A DNA stretch of 64,000 nt from Ephemerocybe angulata. Taxonomy: Eukaryota > Basidiomycota > Agaricomycetes > Agaricales > Psathyrellaceae. The DNA lies in NCBI GenBank assembly GCA_013368325.1, contig JAACJK010000166.1, forward strand, positions 558,001 through 622,000, given 5' to 3'. The notes below the pieces were generated by a model, which was given only the letters and a program-made list of their open reading frames with translations, had not been told where the DNA came from and did not search any database. The translations under genes and the position numbers were made by a program. Shown here piece by piece: positions 20,326 through 32,316 of the stretch (the first letter of the stretch is position 1; the number at the start of each line of letters is the position of its first letter).

Positions 20326-22535
20326 ATGGTCTCTCCCCTCTGGAAGGCTTCCTCCGATGGTGACCTCGACGCTGTCCTCGCCATCCTCAACAACGAGCAA
20401 GTTGACCTCGAGCTCAAGGGTGCGTCCGACCCGCTCCCCTCGCGTTCGCTGCTGATGTTCTACTCCAGACCATACCGGGGCGACTGCCCTCATCGAGGCC
20501 GTCAAGAACGGCCACCTCGAGGTCGTGAGGGCGTTGCTCAGCAAGGGTGCGTCCGTGAGCTCGCTGCCCGCCCCGCATCCCGCCTGATTATGTCCTCCAC
20601 AGGTGCCGATCCCAACAACGCCTCCAGCCAGGGAAGACCAGAGCAGTTCACCTCGGATCCGGCTATCGTCGAGCTACTGAGGTCCTTCCAGTCGCCACCC
20701 CCTCCCGAGGTTGTTCACAACAATATCTATGCCAACGATGACCCCGCGAAGGGCTACTACGCTCCCCCTCCGCCACCTGGTCCCTATGGGTATTACCCTC
20801 CCATGCATCCGGTCATGTCCCCCATGGGTGACGGTCCCGTGTACTACCCCCAGCAGCCCCAGCAACACTCCGACCTCCACGTTAACGCTGGCGGCGCCGG
20901 TCATCTCCCTCCGCCAGATGTCGCCAGGATGATTCCTTGCCGTTATTTCCCTGCTTGCCGTTATGGTGCCCAGTGCATGTTTGCCCATCCCCAGGGTCCC
21001 TTTGCCCCTCCTCCTCCGCCCCCTGGCCAGTACCCACCGTTCGACCCGAGTCTTGGAAGCCCGTATGGATACTACCCTCCTCCCCCGCCCCCGCAGCCGT
21101 ACCAGAACGGCGCGCCTATGAGCCCGCTGTCCCCGCAACCAATGCCGCCTCACCCCATGCACGGTAGGAGTCCGTCCGAAATCGTGTCACCGACTTTCCC
21201 CAACGGTGGCCCCCCTCCCCCTCCTCTTGGTCCCTACGGACCCATGCCGCCCACCAACTACCCCCATCCAGGCCCCGTCCCCGTCCCCATGTCGGTCCCT
21301 CCCCTTCCTCCCATGCATCACCAGCCTCCCCCTCCCTCCGGCCCCGCTCCCCAGTCACCCTCAGCCATGTACAACAATGCTCCCATTCCTTTCCCTGGTC
21401 CTGACGGCCAATACTACCCTCCCCCTCCCCCTCCTATGGCTTACCCAGAAATGGATGGCAAGGTGGCCACTCCGACCGGTATGAATGGCCAGGCTGAAGG
21501 ATTCATTCCTCATCACCATCCCCACCCCAATGGCATTCGTCGCGGTGTCCCCCGCCGCAACTCCTTCAAGGCGCATAAGACTCCTTGCGCGTTCTTCCCT
21601 TCAGGACGATGCAAGAATGGGTATGTCTATCTCTCGATTTCGTATATATCAACCATCTAACCCGGCGACTAGTGATGACTGCCGCTGGCCCCACGTCGCC
21701 TCGGAAAATCTAGGGCCGAACCACGCGCCCCACCATTTCTTCGCCCCGCGGGGCGGAGTGCCAAGACTGCCTCGAGGCCCCGGCCACGTTAATGGAATCG
21801 CAGCCATTAACCAGAAGATGGGCAATATGACAGTGCGAGATGTAAGCTAAATTGACATATACCACATGTGAAATGTATTTGACCTGAGGGTTAGGATGCC
21901 CCCTGTCCTCAAAACGGCACCAACGGTGCAACTGAGGATTCAAGTCGACCCCAGCCGACTGATCCTGTTCCCCGTCCCCCCAAGTTTCACCAAGGACCGC
22001 ACAAGCATCACCACCATCATCCTAATGGTGTGAATGGCAAGAGGTTCCCCGGTGCTGCGCCCATCAGGCCTCAGCGGGTGCCCAGCGCTGATGATTTCCC
22101 CGTTCTCCCTGGTTCTGTCACCCCACCCAAGCAGAACGGAGCTGCCAATGGCCACTCTGGTCCTACGGCTGCGCAGATCTTGTCAGCACCCGCCCCCGCT
22201 CGCAAGGAGAACGGCAAGGACTCCTCGACCAGCGGAAGCGTTCGCGGCCCTTCGCCGGTTCCAACACAAGAGGTAAGGCAGAATCTCGGTATTATTTTTA
22301 GACCTTCCCGTACTAACTTTTCTTTTTTCTTCTGATCCTTCAGGAACCGAAGTTTGAAGATGTGAAGCCTACCGTAGCACCTGAGCAGGTCCAGGTCCCC
22401 ATCGCTGCACCGGCGCCTGCCCCTGCTTCTCAAAAGCTCCCTCTCTCATTTGCTGCTGCCGCCACCGTTAAGGCTGCCGCCGCCGTCGCCATCTCGGCAC
22501 CCGAAACCCCGAAGGAGGTTTCCGTCTCTGCCTAA
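20326..22535 (+). CDS. Ankyrin-repeat and double CCCH zinc-finger protein
   Basis: Exons 20326-20419, 20469-20546, 20603-21620, 21673-21841, 21895-22272, 22344-22535; 642 residues. The first 60 residues are an ankyrin pair (PLWKASSDGDLDAVLAILNN, GATALIEAVKNGHLEVVRAL). A Pro/Tyr/Gly-rich region surrounds two CCCH fingers: C-x5-C-x5-C-x3-H from residue 170 (CRYFPACRYGAQCMFAH) and C-x7-C-x5-C-x3-H from residue 389, the latter split by intron 3. The long middle is almost pure Pro-rich low complexity, the tail has a His run before PNGVNGKR and an Ala-rich end. CCCH fingers normally bind RNA, so a post-transcriptional regulator is likely; the exact target is unknown. Confidence 0.88.
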
Positions 22536-23297
22536 AATCCTCAGGCTGCACTACCTAGCCTGGAGCATCTAGATTCGCTCTATTGGACCATCACCACCTC
22601 GCTGCTGTGTTGTATTGACTATCCTCTCTTTCTTTTTGTCTTGGTTTGGTTTTTCTTTCGTTCGCTTATTTATCTATTCAGTCCCCTGATTCTTTTCCCC
22701 GTTTCGCCTGTTGCTCTGTCTGCTTGCTTGACTGGTCTTTGCTGGATTGTCTTGCTCAGTGATTATCTGCGATTCATGATATTTTGCTATCGTTGTGCTT
22801 TTATCTTTCGGCTTGTGTTTGGTTCATTATTGCTCATATTCGTCGACATTCTTCGTTGGCTATCCACACTATACTTACACTCACATTCATATCTTCAAAA
22901 GGTCTTTTGCGTGGCTCTTGTAGACGGCACTCACCATTGCATCGAGCGTGTCTCACCTTGTTCTGTCCATCGATTTCTTTTCCTCATCTCAACTCTCCTC
23001 TTCGAGGTTTCGTCATCACCGTACTATATCTATCATGACCATCTCTTATCTATGTATTTTACTATGCTCACACGACACACACACACACACATATTCTGCC
23101 CTCCGCATGTCCTCGCGGATCCTATCCAACTCCAGCCACCATGCATCGTCGCATCCAGGATCGCCTGCCCACTTCACCACACCTATCGCATCACTCCATA
23201 CATCATATCATGGTTGCCAATTCGCTCTTCTTTGTTATGCATAGTATGGTACTATGACACTTTTGTAACCTATCCTATTCCTATATGCTTCGTGCTA
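22536..23297. other. Convergent 3' flanks
   Basis: The 3' ends of the CCCH gene and of the purine gene face each other here. The stretch is pyrimidine-rich and contains an (AC)8 microsatellite at 23075-23091. A long open frame (22641-23630) crosses it but has no family features and runs into the antisense of the purine gene. Confidence 0.6.
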
Positions 23298-25988
23298 CTA
23301 ATCCTCCAGCCATGTCAATACATTGCGCATCTCCACTCCAGGTGTCGAAGTGACTTCTCCGATTTTGTAAACGCTCGAAGGACCGCCCTCGAGCTTCTTG
23401 AGGACCTCCTCAACGTCGTTGGGACCAACAATCAAGACGAGGCCGATACCATTGTTGAACGTCCGCGCCATCTCGAGGGGCTCAACCCGGCCGTGCTTAC
23501 GCAGGAAGCGGAAGACGGGTGGGAGGGACCATGTCGAGGCATCGACGTAGCATCCAAGGTTCTTGGGCAGCACTCGGGGAATGTTTTCGGTGAAGCCTCC
23601 ACCGGTGATGTGCGACATGCCCTTGAGTAGGCCAGCGTGGACGAGGGGGAGGACTTGCGAAATGTAGATGCGCGTCGGCTCCAATAGCGCGCGGCCGAGC
23701 TTGACTTCAGGGTTCCACGGGCACGGCGACTCATACGTGAACCCGGACACCTGCACGACCTTGCGCACGAGGGAGAATCCGTTGGAGTGCACACCGGAGG
23801 AGGACAGACCGAGAATAACGTCGCCCGCAGCGATATCGTTGCGGGGGAGGATGAGGTTGCGCTCGACGGCGCCGACGGCGAAGCCCGCGAGGTCGTAGTC
23901 GCCGGGGAGGTACATGCCCGGCATCTCTGCGGTCTCGCCGCCGATGAGCGCGCAGCCTGCTTGGCGGCAGCCTTCGGCGATGCCAGAGACGACTTGGGTC
24001 GCGACGTCGACCTCGAGCTTGCTGCAGCCGTAGTAGTCGAGGAAGTAGAGGGGCTCGGCACCTTGGACGAGGAGGTCGTTCACGGACATGGCGACGAGAT
24101 CGATGCCTGGCGAATTCTTTTAGTCGAAGTCGGTGTGAAATAAGGTGAGGGACTCACCGACAGTGTCGTGGATTCCGACGTCGACAGCCAGCCTCAACTT
24201 GGTGCCAACACCGTCAGTGCCGCTGACCAGGACGGGGTCTTTATATCCTGTCGCCTTAAGGTCGAAGACACCGCCAAATCCTCCAATCTCGACGTCGGCG
24301 CCAGAGCGCTTAGTGGCGCGGACCAGAGGCTTGATGGCCTCGACTAGTGCGTTTCCAGCATCGACGGAGACGCCAGCTTGTGCGTAAGTCAGGCCTTCCT
24401 TCGAAGCGTTAAGAGCCCTGAGATATATGAGATTTATGAAAGTAGGATAGCTTCACTGAGTACTTACCGATGGGCAATATCTCTGCGGAAGGTTTTCCCA
24501 TCGAAAGCGATGTTGTCGATGGCACTGTAGGCTGCAGCAAGGGCCTGCTGAAGATCAGCACCGTAGGCGGTGACTGCCAATACTCGGCCACCAGCAGTGA
24601 CAAGCTCGCCGTTAGAGAGCTTGGTACCGGCATGGAAGACAACGACATCTAGCATGCGATGAGCAGGCTGGCTGATGCTTGAAATGAATCACATACCGGA
24701 GGGAACTTCGCCAATAGTGATCTTTTTGCCCTTTTCGTAATTTCCGGGGTATCCTTGTGAAGCAAGAACGACAGTAACTGCAGTTCCGGACTTGAGGGAC
24801 ACTTCGGCCGAGTCCAATCTGTGCTCAGCAGCAGCCTGTTCTGCAGGTAAATTTTGATCCCAAGCAAATGATTTGAGGGAACGCACCAAGAAAACGTTGG
24901 CCAGATCGACCTTTGAGTCCAATAAGAGCATCAAAGCTTCGGTCTCCGGATCTCCGAAACGAACGTTGTACTCGAGGACCTTAGGTCCGTCCTCGGTGAG
25001 CATGAAGCCGGTGAAGAGCAGGCCAACGAACGGGAAGCCTAAGGGGTCGTTCAGTATTTAGCCAGCGCCGACAATGGAGGCAACGGGCCTTCACGACGCA
25101 TGCCGTCGATGGTGGGTTGGAGGGACTCCTTCATGATCCTATCCAAGATTTCGGGTGTGGCGACCGGGGCAGGGGCGTACGCTCCCATGCCACCGGTGTT
25201 GGGGCCCTTGTCACCCTCGCCAATGCGCTTGTGGTCCTGAGCTGCGGGGAGAGGTACGATGGTGTAGCCATCGGAGAGCGCGAGGATGGAGATTTCGGGG
25301 CCCGTCATGAACTCTTCGATGACGACTTCGTCGCCTAGAGAGGGCTTAGATCTGGGGAGAAACGGACTCATATCGCAACTGACCTGCATCGCCGAATGCG
25401 CGCGCGACGAAGATCTCCTTCAAACCCTCGATAGCCTCTTCCTTGGTTTCGGGGATCAAGACACCCTTGCCTGCAGCAAGGCCGCTTGCTTTGAGGACAA
25501 CAGAGTAATCGACCGATTTGATGTGGTCAATTGCCTCGTCGAGTTGTGAAGATTGGAAGGTGCGGAATCGAGCAGTGGGTATGTTGTGGCGGACCATAAA
25601 GTCCTTGGAGAATGCTTTGGATCCTTCCATCCTGGCAGCCTTTTGGCTGGGCCCGAAGACGGGAATGCCGACTTTGCGGAAGTGTGACTCGACGCCATCG
25701 ACGAGGGGCTGCTCCGGGCCTGGTATGACAAGGGTAATCTGCCAGGACGGTGAGTTCACCAAAGTCGGGAAGAAAACGTGTGCGTACATCGTTCTTAACT
25801 GCAAATTCTACAAGTCGGGGGAAATCAGTTGATGGTATATCGTCGAGATTGGTGGTCTTGGGCTCGAGTTTGGTGCCGGCGTTTCCTGGAGCGACGTAGA
25901 TGTGGTCGACCTGGGGCGACTGGGCAAGCCTCCAGGTGAGGGCGTGCTCCCTCCCGCCGTTTCCGAGAAGTAGGATGCGAATAGACAT
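23298..25988 (-). CDS. ADE5,7: Bifunctional GAR synthetase / AIR synthetase
   Basis: Eight exons from 25988: 25788-25988, 25384-25738, 25089-25334, 24887-25038, 24697-24835, 24468-24648, 24158-24417, 23298-24106; 780 residues. It catalyses steps 2 and 5 of de novo purine synthesis (phosphoribosylamine plus Gly to GAR; FGAM to AIR). GARS half, residues 1 to about 430: [25 protein letters not shown], the ATP-grasp block [45 protein letters not shown] half: [78 protein letters not shown]. Intron 3 only keeps phase with a GC donor (GAAG|GCCCGT...TTAG). Confidence 0.96.
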
Positions 25989-26547
25989 GGAGAGATAAAA
26001 TCGCAAATCAAGGCCCGATCCGGAAGTTATCCCTCGATCAATTACCAGCGATCACGCAGAGCGTGATTGGCAATTCTGGCGTTTGGGAATGGCGAGGGCG
26101 CCAGGGCAGGGCTTGAACATTCTCGCAAGTAGTAGTTGCCGTGCAATAAGCTCGCGTTGGTTTCACTGTGGCCTCATGGTTATGGAGGACGCACGTTGCG
26201 CGGAAGGCTGCCTGCGCCGATGACGGTGGGGTAACTGCTTCCCCAGGTTGAGCAGAGGCTTCTGTGATTGAACGCCACGAGCTGCAAGGACTGTTCGTGC
26301 ATAGAAGCTTTGGACAGCCATTAGAAATGTAGATATTGAGCAGTTGAAGGAAGAAAGTGCTTAGTGGCCGTCGTGGAATCTGGGGAAGGGGAACCTGTGC
26401 AGCATGAGGCGGCACGTGGCCTTGGCTTGGCATGGTGCAGCCCCTGGACAGTGGAAGTTGAACACGGACGTTCCCTGCACGACCCCTCCACGCCGTCCCT
26501 GGCGTTCATGGCCCACATCCGGTCGTACAGCCAACCAGGAGTGTCCA
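25989..26547. promoter_or_regulatory. Divergent upstream region of ADE5,7 and the large disordered protein
   Basis: About 560 bases between two divergent starts. GATCACGCAGAGCGTGATTGG at 26050-26070 contains the inverted pair ATCACGC/GCGTGAT (26051-26057 and 26062-26068) next to a CCAAT-type ATTGG, close to the ADE5,7 start. No other element is clear. Confidence 0.45.
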
Positions 26548-29500
26548 ATGTCCAGGCACGTGTCCGCTTCGTTTCCCCGCATATCTCCCTTAACCGTCGC
26601 GCCTGTTCAGAACTTCCAGAATGACCTCTCCTCGCTGCGCCAGTCCGTAGCAATGAGGGACGAAGCCCCGGAACGCAAGTCGTCCAAGAACTCTGGTGGA
26701 GGGCTTTCTTTCTGGTCGCGCAAATCCCTCAAACGATCCAACACCACCCACAGCACCAGTCCGCCAGTCGCGCCACCTCTCCAGACGGCGTCCAGCGATG
26801 TCCTCCACGGCTCCGACTTTGGCGTCGACGACGATGGCAAGCTCTTCCCCGTTGGCACCGTCTCTCTCCTGAGCCACTCGAGATCCTTCGTCCCTGAGTC
26901 CACCAACAACATGTCCATGTTCGACGACCCGCTCCCCGACATTCCTCATTCCGGCTTCAAGGTCAGATACCATATACACAACCCGCTAGGCCCTAGGTGG
27001 TACAAGAACCACCACCTTATCCCGCCATCCCAAATCAAACCCTCCATGCGCCCGCCAACCTTCTTCTCTCCGTCTTTCCCCCCAATAAGCACCTCCTCCA
27101 TGCCCGACAACATTGGCGAAGTGGGGCTGTCGAGTAGGGCGTCACATTCCCCGCTACCGACACCAACATCATCGCAGACCCGCGTGGGCGAAGGCGTAAA
27201 GCCCAGGTCGCGTAAAACCTCACAGACTGCCCCGGACAACGTCGATTTGCTGGACGTCACCGATCCTTGGGGGACCAATTGGCACCACGAATCTCCGTAC
27301 GATATTGGAACACCCGCAACATCCAAAGGGGACCTCGATGTAAGACCCGGATTCACCTTCTCCTATCACCTATTCACATGTTTCTTGACAGATCCAAGGA
27401 ACGAGGCTTCGAAGGGCAAGTATGACAGCAGCCCAGAATAGCTTCAAGGCGGTAATACCTTCACCATTATCCCAGTCAACATCAGCTGTTCATCTGCCTC
27501 ATGACATTCTGCCGGAGAAACCGCCGTCAGAGAAACCGCCATCAACTATTAACTCGACGATCAATATACAGGCGCCCAGGAAGCTAAGCAAACGAAAGAA
27601 CCCAGACCTGAACGGGCTCTTCAGGCCACCGACGAAGGAGGAGCATCGCAAAGCGGCCTCTGCACCTCAAACACCCGTCGAACGAATACACCTCGCGGAT
27701 TCTGGCACCCCAGACCCAGGTTCTCTGCCCAAACGCATGTCTGTTGCTCCGCCTGTCACCTATTTCCCTCAAATAACGCCCAAGAAGGAAAAGCGAGCTT
27801 CATTTGTGGACCGGATAGTCAAAAAGTTTACCATGCTCCGGAAGTCTGAAGATTTCGGGCGACCTTACGAAAATAGGGAATACAGTTGGCTCCATGTCAA
27901 TTCAGATGATATCTCTGTCAGGCAGAGCATGGATCCTGGGCGAAGACAGTCTTCGCCAGAAAAACAGGAGCCTGTCAAGAGAGTGCCCGCGCCTTCCGCA
28001 GCACCGACGCCAGAGGTTGAGAAACCGCCAACGCCGCCTCCGTCAGAGCCGCGTTTCTCTTGCATCTCGCTAGAAGCACCTTTCTCAATAGGCAAACTTA
28101 CCATTGCCAATCCCGACGCCCCCAATTCTGAAAAGGGCACGCCACATCTTCACTCGTCTTCCTTACCACCACAACTTACCTTGAACATGCTATCACCACT
28201 CTCTGACAAACTTCCCTTACCTACACCACCTAACACTCTGGAGACATCTCCTCTCTCTCCCCCTCCTGCTATTGCCATCCCCCCTCCCAATTCCCCATCT
28301 CTCAAGAGCCCACTTGTGGTGCGGAATCCCAGCCTTTTGTACGACAAACCCCTGCCTGTCCCTGTACCATCTACCGCCGGAAGCACTCTGGGCATTAGCA
28401 CCCCTTCTACGGAGGAAGACAAGCAGCTGGAGCCTGCCACGCCTGACCCCGCTCCTCTTAGTCGCAGGGCAACAGTGATGTCGACTGCCACCGTTGTTCC
28501 TACTACCCGTCAAGTCGCCGCACCTGCGCCCGATTTGGACTCGGACTCGGACTCGGACTCATCTTCGTCCTCTTCCTCTTCATCCAGCTCAGACGACGAT
28601 AATGAAGTGTCATCGGTGTCGAACCGGCCGGTTCCACCGGAGAGTACAATAAATGCGAATGCATCGACGGTCTCTCAGGCACCCACTCTTCCAGAGAAAC
28701 CCACGCCCGCGGTTGCTCCTGCACCTCCGCCCACTCCTCCTACCACTAGTACTGCTACGCCCACCATCCCTGCCACTCCTACTTCTACGCCCAAGACTCC
28801 AGATACTACGCCTACCCCGGTTTCAAGGGTGAAGAGTCGAGTCTCTGCCCCCAACTCCCAGCGTATGAAGACTCAAGAAGTTCCTCCTCCTGCCCTTTCA
28901 CTCCCTTCACTTACCAACGGCGTTACTGCTGGTGTTTATCCCCTCGCCATGCCTCTCTCTCCTGAAGAAATGACGAGTCAGGATCGCATCAACTCTTACC
29001 TTTCCTCCGCCGACTCGCCGTACTCCGCGACATCCGTGCTCGCCAACCCTCCTACACCCTATGGGGGCCCGAGCTCCGCTCTTCCTTCTCGATCTGACTT
29101 GACTTCGGCACCACCTCCGTTACCAGCCAAGCCTTCACCATCGCCGAAGGAGTCGAAGGAAGCCAAGAAGCCATCGAGAGATGCTTCACCTGGCCAGCCA
29201 ACGAGGCAGACCGAGACCTTCAAACTTGTGCGGAACCACTCTGGCAATAACATTCCTACTGCTGAAACGGCCGCCCTGGCTGCTGGACAACAGTGGGACA
29301 TTGTGGAGAGCGAGTCGAAAGTGAAAGCGCGTCCGTCAAAGAAGGACGCGAAGGACCACCACCGAGACCGCGAGCATCCTCGGAAGGACAGCGCGAAGGG
29401 CGAGACCTCTTCGAGTCGGCACAATAGCAGCGAAGAGCAGCAGGAGAAGTCGGGGGCGAGGAGCCAGCGGCAGTCGAGGTATCAGCAGGAAATGTCGTCT

Positions 29501-31252
29501 GTTCCCATGCCCAAGATGCCCGTTGCGGTTGCGGGGAGCTCGAGGCACTCGACGTCGTATAACCGGCATCTCGATGATCCGCCCCCTGCGCGGTACGGGG
29601 ATGAGTATAGGAGGTACGAGGAGCAGCCACCCGCGCCGCTGCCTCGGTCTCCGGAGGAGTCGGGGTCGAAGCAGAGAGGAGAGGGCGATAGACGGAGATC
29701 GGAGTACCGTAGTAGTAGAGATAAGGAGGGTGGTAGTAAGGATGATTATCGAAGGGAGGAGCATAGAAAGAGAGAGGAGAGGAGGAGGTATGAGGAGGAG
29801 AAACGGTATGAAGAGGAGCAGCGGCAACGTGAGAAGGATAGGGAGAGGAGGCGAAGAGAACGGGACCGCGAGAGGGAGAGGGAGAAGGAACGCGAGAAGG
29901 AGCGGGAGAGAGAGGTTCGGGCGCTTGAGTGGGAGATGCGAGAACGGGAGAAGGAAAGGGAGCGCGAGGTCAGAGAGTTGGAGAGACAGATGAGGGAGCG
30001 AGAAAGAGAGTTGGAGCTTGAGAGGGAACGGGAGAAGGAGCGTCAGCGCGAATTGAAAGAGCGCGAGAGGGCTGAGAGGGAGAGGGAGAAACAGAGATTG
30101 AAGGAGCTGGAAAAGGAGAGAGAAAGGGAGAAGGAACGGGTGAGGGAGCTGGAAAGGGAACGTGAGAGGGAGCGTGAAAGGGAGAAGGAGCGCGAGAGGG
30201 AACGGCTAAGAGAGCTAGAGAAAGAAAAGGAGCGGCTTCGTGAATTAGAAAGGGAGAAAATAAGAGAGTTGGAGAAGGAGAGGGTTCGACTTCGTGAGTT
30301 GGAGAAAGAACGGGAGAGGCAGCAGCGTGAACTGGAGAGAGAGAAGGAGAAAGAAAAAGAGAAGGAGCGGAGACGGCGGGAGCGCAGGGAGGAGAAGAGC
30401 AAGAGGAGCAGTGAATACCATCCTTTTCCCGAAGAGCCACGCACTTCCGAACGTGCCTCTGACGATTCTCGGCGTCGACGCAAACGAGAAGACCGCAAGT
30501 CCGAATACGAACTTGCCAGAGAACGGCAATCCGTGTACATCACCCCCGAACAAAGTCGAATCGAGTCAGGATACTACGGCAATGGCACCCAGTCCATCTA
30601 CCTAGCAGGATCGTCTGAAGGAAGCCGCGTCGAACGGAAACCTTCGACGGCCACTCGCCCCACTTCAGAACTCCCTTCTGCCGCCGATATGAATGCGCTG
30701 CGCGCGAAAGAGGCATGGGATATGGAGAGGATGTGGAAAGCCCGAAGCATGTATGGTGCCGAGTTGAATGGAAACGCTGTCCAGTCCATTCCAGCACAGA
30801 GCGTCCTCAGTTTCAGCGACAACCTGTCTACTCAAGCCGCTTCATATGGCTCTAGCCATACCGCCTTCACGCTCCAAGCGCCGTTCCAAGCAGCTGGACC
30901 ATCGTCAATATACCATTCCATGCCAACTAAGCCCCCGCCGATCATCTATGGCTCGCCTGCTTCAATACCCAGTCTACCCGACTCCCTTCCTTACGACCCT
31001 TATGACCATAACAACTTTGGAAACGGTACGCCTACACGACAGACACGCGCAAGCTATGCACCATCACCTCCAGAACCTTTACCTATGCTCAGCCGAACTC
31101 CCCTTGCGAACAACCCCCTACCCGAACCTCCTCGTGAATCTACCTATAAGCCCGCTCCCTTGCCTCCGATGAAGCCAGCAGCGACTACTGTCCGCACAGG
31201 CGGCGGCGACTACTGGTCCAAGTACGCGAGTGTTACGACCGCAGCATCATGA
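26548..31252 (+). CDS. Large disordered protein with a long ER/K alpha-helix, unknown function
   Basis: Two exons, 26548-27339 and 27392-31252, give 1550 residues. The start is uncertain: the same frame is open to an ATG at 26404; 26548 is preferred because the sequence after it is of uniform Ser/Arg-rich character. The N-terminal part has a conserved-looking aromatic stretch RYHIHNPLGPRWYKNHHL. The middle is Pro/Ser/Thr-rich with an Asp-Ser run near 28537-28600. From about residue 1053 to 1268 the sequence is almost only R, E, K with a few L (EREREKEREKERER type), predicted to be a single alpha-helix or coiled coil. The C-terminus is ordered again (DMNALRAKEAWDMERMWKAR) and ends DYWSKYASVTTAAS. 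No enzyme motif was seen; a cytoskeletal or scaffold role is a guess. Confidence 0.8.
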
Positions 31253-31702
31253 GATTATACAGCATTCATTTAACTTCGCACTTTGCTTCATTCATCCTTT
31301 ATCTATCACTTCTTATTCGACTATTTAGCATCTTCTCTATCCATAGGATTCTTGACTCACATTGTAACCGCCTTCCACTAACTTTATTGTAACGCCGTAT
31401 GGACTGTAGGATATAACTAACCCACATTCGCTGCTACCTGGGTGCCGTATCATTAATCGTTGTACTTTTCTTTCACCTTCTGTCTTCGCTTTCCTTCTTC
31501 CTTGTAGTTTATATTGGGGCTTGGGAGATTTGTTATACACAATGCAGATTGTCGTAAAGCTATGATACAGACGGGTGGACGAAAGGAATCAGTGAAGCAT
31601 GGATGTAGTAGCGCTATGTGGGGCATAGATGAGATGCTATGGCTAGTGTACATTGAAAAAAATGGATGAGAGATACGATGGAGGATGAAACGCCGCATAC
31701 GC
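31253..31702. other. Convergent 3' flanks
   Basis: The 450 bases between two convergent genes are AT-richer than the surroundings; nothing beyond 3' untranslated sequence was recognised. Confidence 0.5.
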
Positions 31703-32310
31703 TTATTGTCCGTAGTTGAGGGGAAACTGTGGCTCCGGATAGTCCGTCCAGACCCGCTCGCTGTCAAGGAATCGTCTCAGTCTTGCGACCTGATAGGATA
31801 GGTACATGACGATGATTTGCATCTTCACGTCCATGTCGAGCTTCAGGATATCTTCGCAAGTCTTCAGTGCTTGTTGGCGAGTCGTGACAAACATGTTTCC
31901 TCCGAATCCGAGATCTTTGAGGTGGTCAATGAGTTCACCGAACTCGGCACACCATCCTAGAACTCCGAGCTAGCCAGCAAAATCAAGAGGTTAGATCGCG
32001 GTGACGAGGTCATTGAATGTGCTTACTTGGCCATATTGTTTGTATTTTGAGTAAAGTACGTTGGGTGCTGATTCGAGGGCGAAAAGAAAGGCCTCATTCT
32101 GTTCAATCACAGGTGTCGATGGCTGATAGGGCGCCTGGGGTGGGGCTTGTGGCTGGGGCTACGACACACTTGAGCTTCGGTAAGGACGAACGAGAAAGAA
32201 GGACACACCTCTGGTCGTGGGGGAGGAACGTCCTGGAACCAATTCTGCCCCGTGTAATCATACTCTCCTCCCGTATCGATAACGTCGTTCCGTTTTCCAG
32301 TGTAGTCCAT
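31703..32310 (-). CDS. Small conserved-looking protein, unknown function
   Basis: Exons from 32310: 32209-32310, 32027-32158, 31703-31969; 166 residues. The N-terminus is MDYTGKRNDVIDTGGEYDY followed by TGQNWFQ and a Pro/Gln-rich linker. The rest looks like one helical domain: EAFLFALESAPNVLYSKYKQ, LGVLGWCAEFGELIDHLKDL, GFGGNMFVTTRQQALKTCED, QIIVMYLSYQVARLRRFLDS, ending YPEPQFPLNYGQ. I do not recognise the family. The start codon is only six bases after the stop of the upstream gene, on the same strand and in the same frame, which leaves open that both belong to one transcript or one gene. Confidence 0.75.
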
Positions 32311-32316
32311 CTTGGT

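Noticed and set aside
23075..23091. (AC)8 microsatellite as a possible CRISPR or satellite signal
   Set aside because: A simple dinucleotide run without spacers; no CRISPR-like array occurs in the window.
22641..23630. Open frame of 329 codons
   Set aside because: It starts in the 3' flank of the CCCH gene, is hydrophobic-random in content and overlaps the antisense of ADE5,7 exon 8.
23432..24061. Ser/Arg/Pro-rich minus-strand frame of 209 codons
   Set aside because: It is the +1 shadow of the AIRS half of ADE5,7.
26946..27090. Intron after GFK in the large disordered protein (donor GTCAGA)
   Set aside because: No acceptor keeps phase, and the read-through sequence RYHIHNPLGPRWYKN looks ordered and coding.
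29336..30543. Several long antisense frames rich in Ser, Leu or Pro
   Set aside because: They mirror the purine-rich ER/K repeat of the plus-strand gene; composition explains the open frames.
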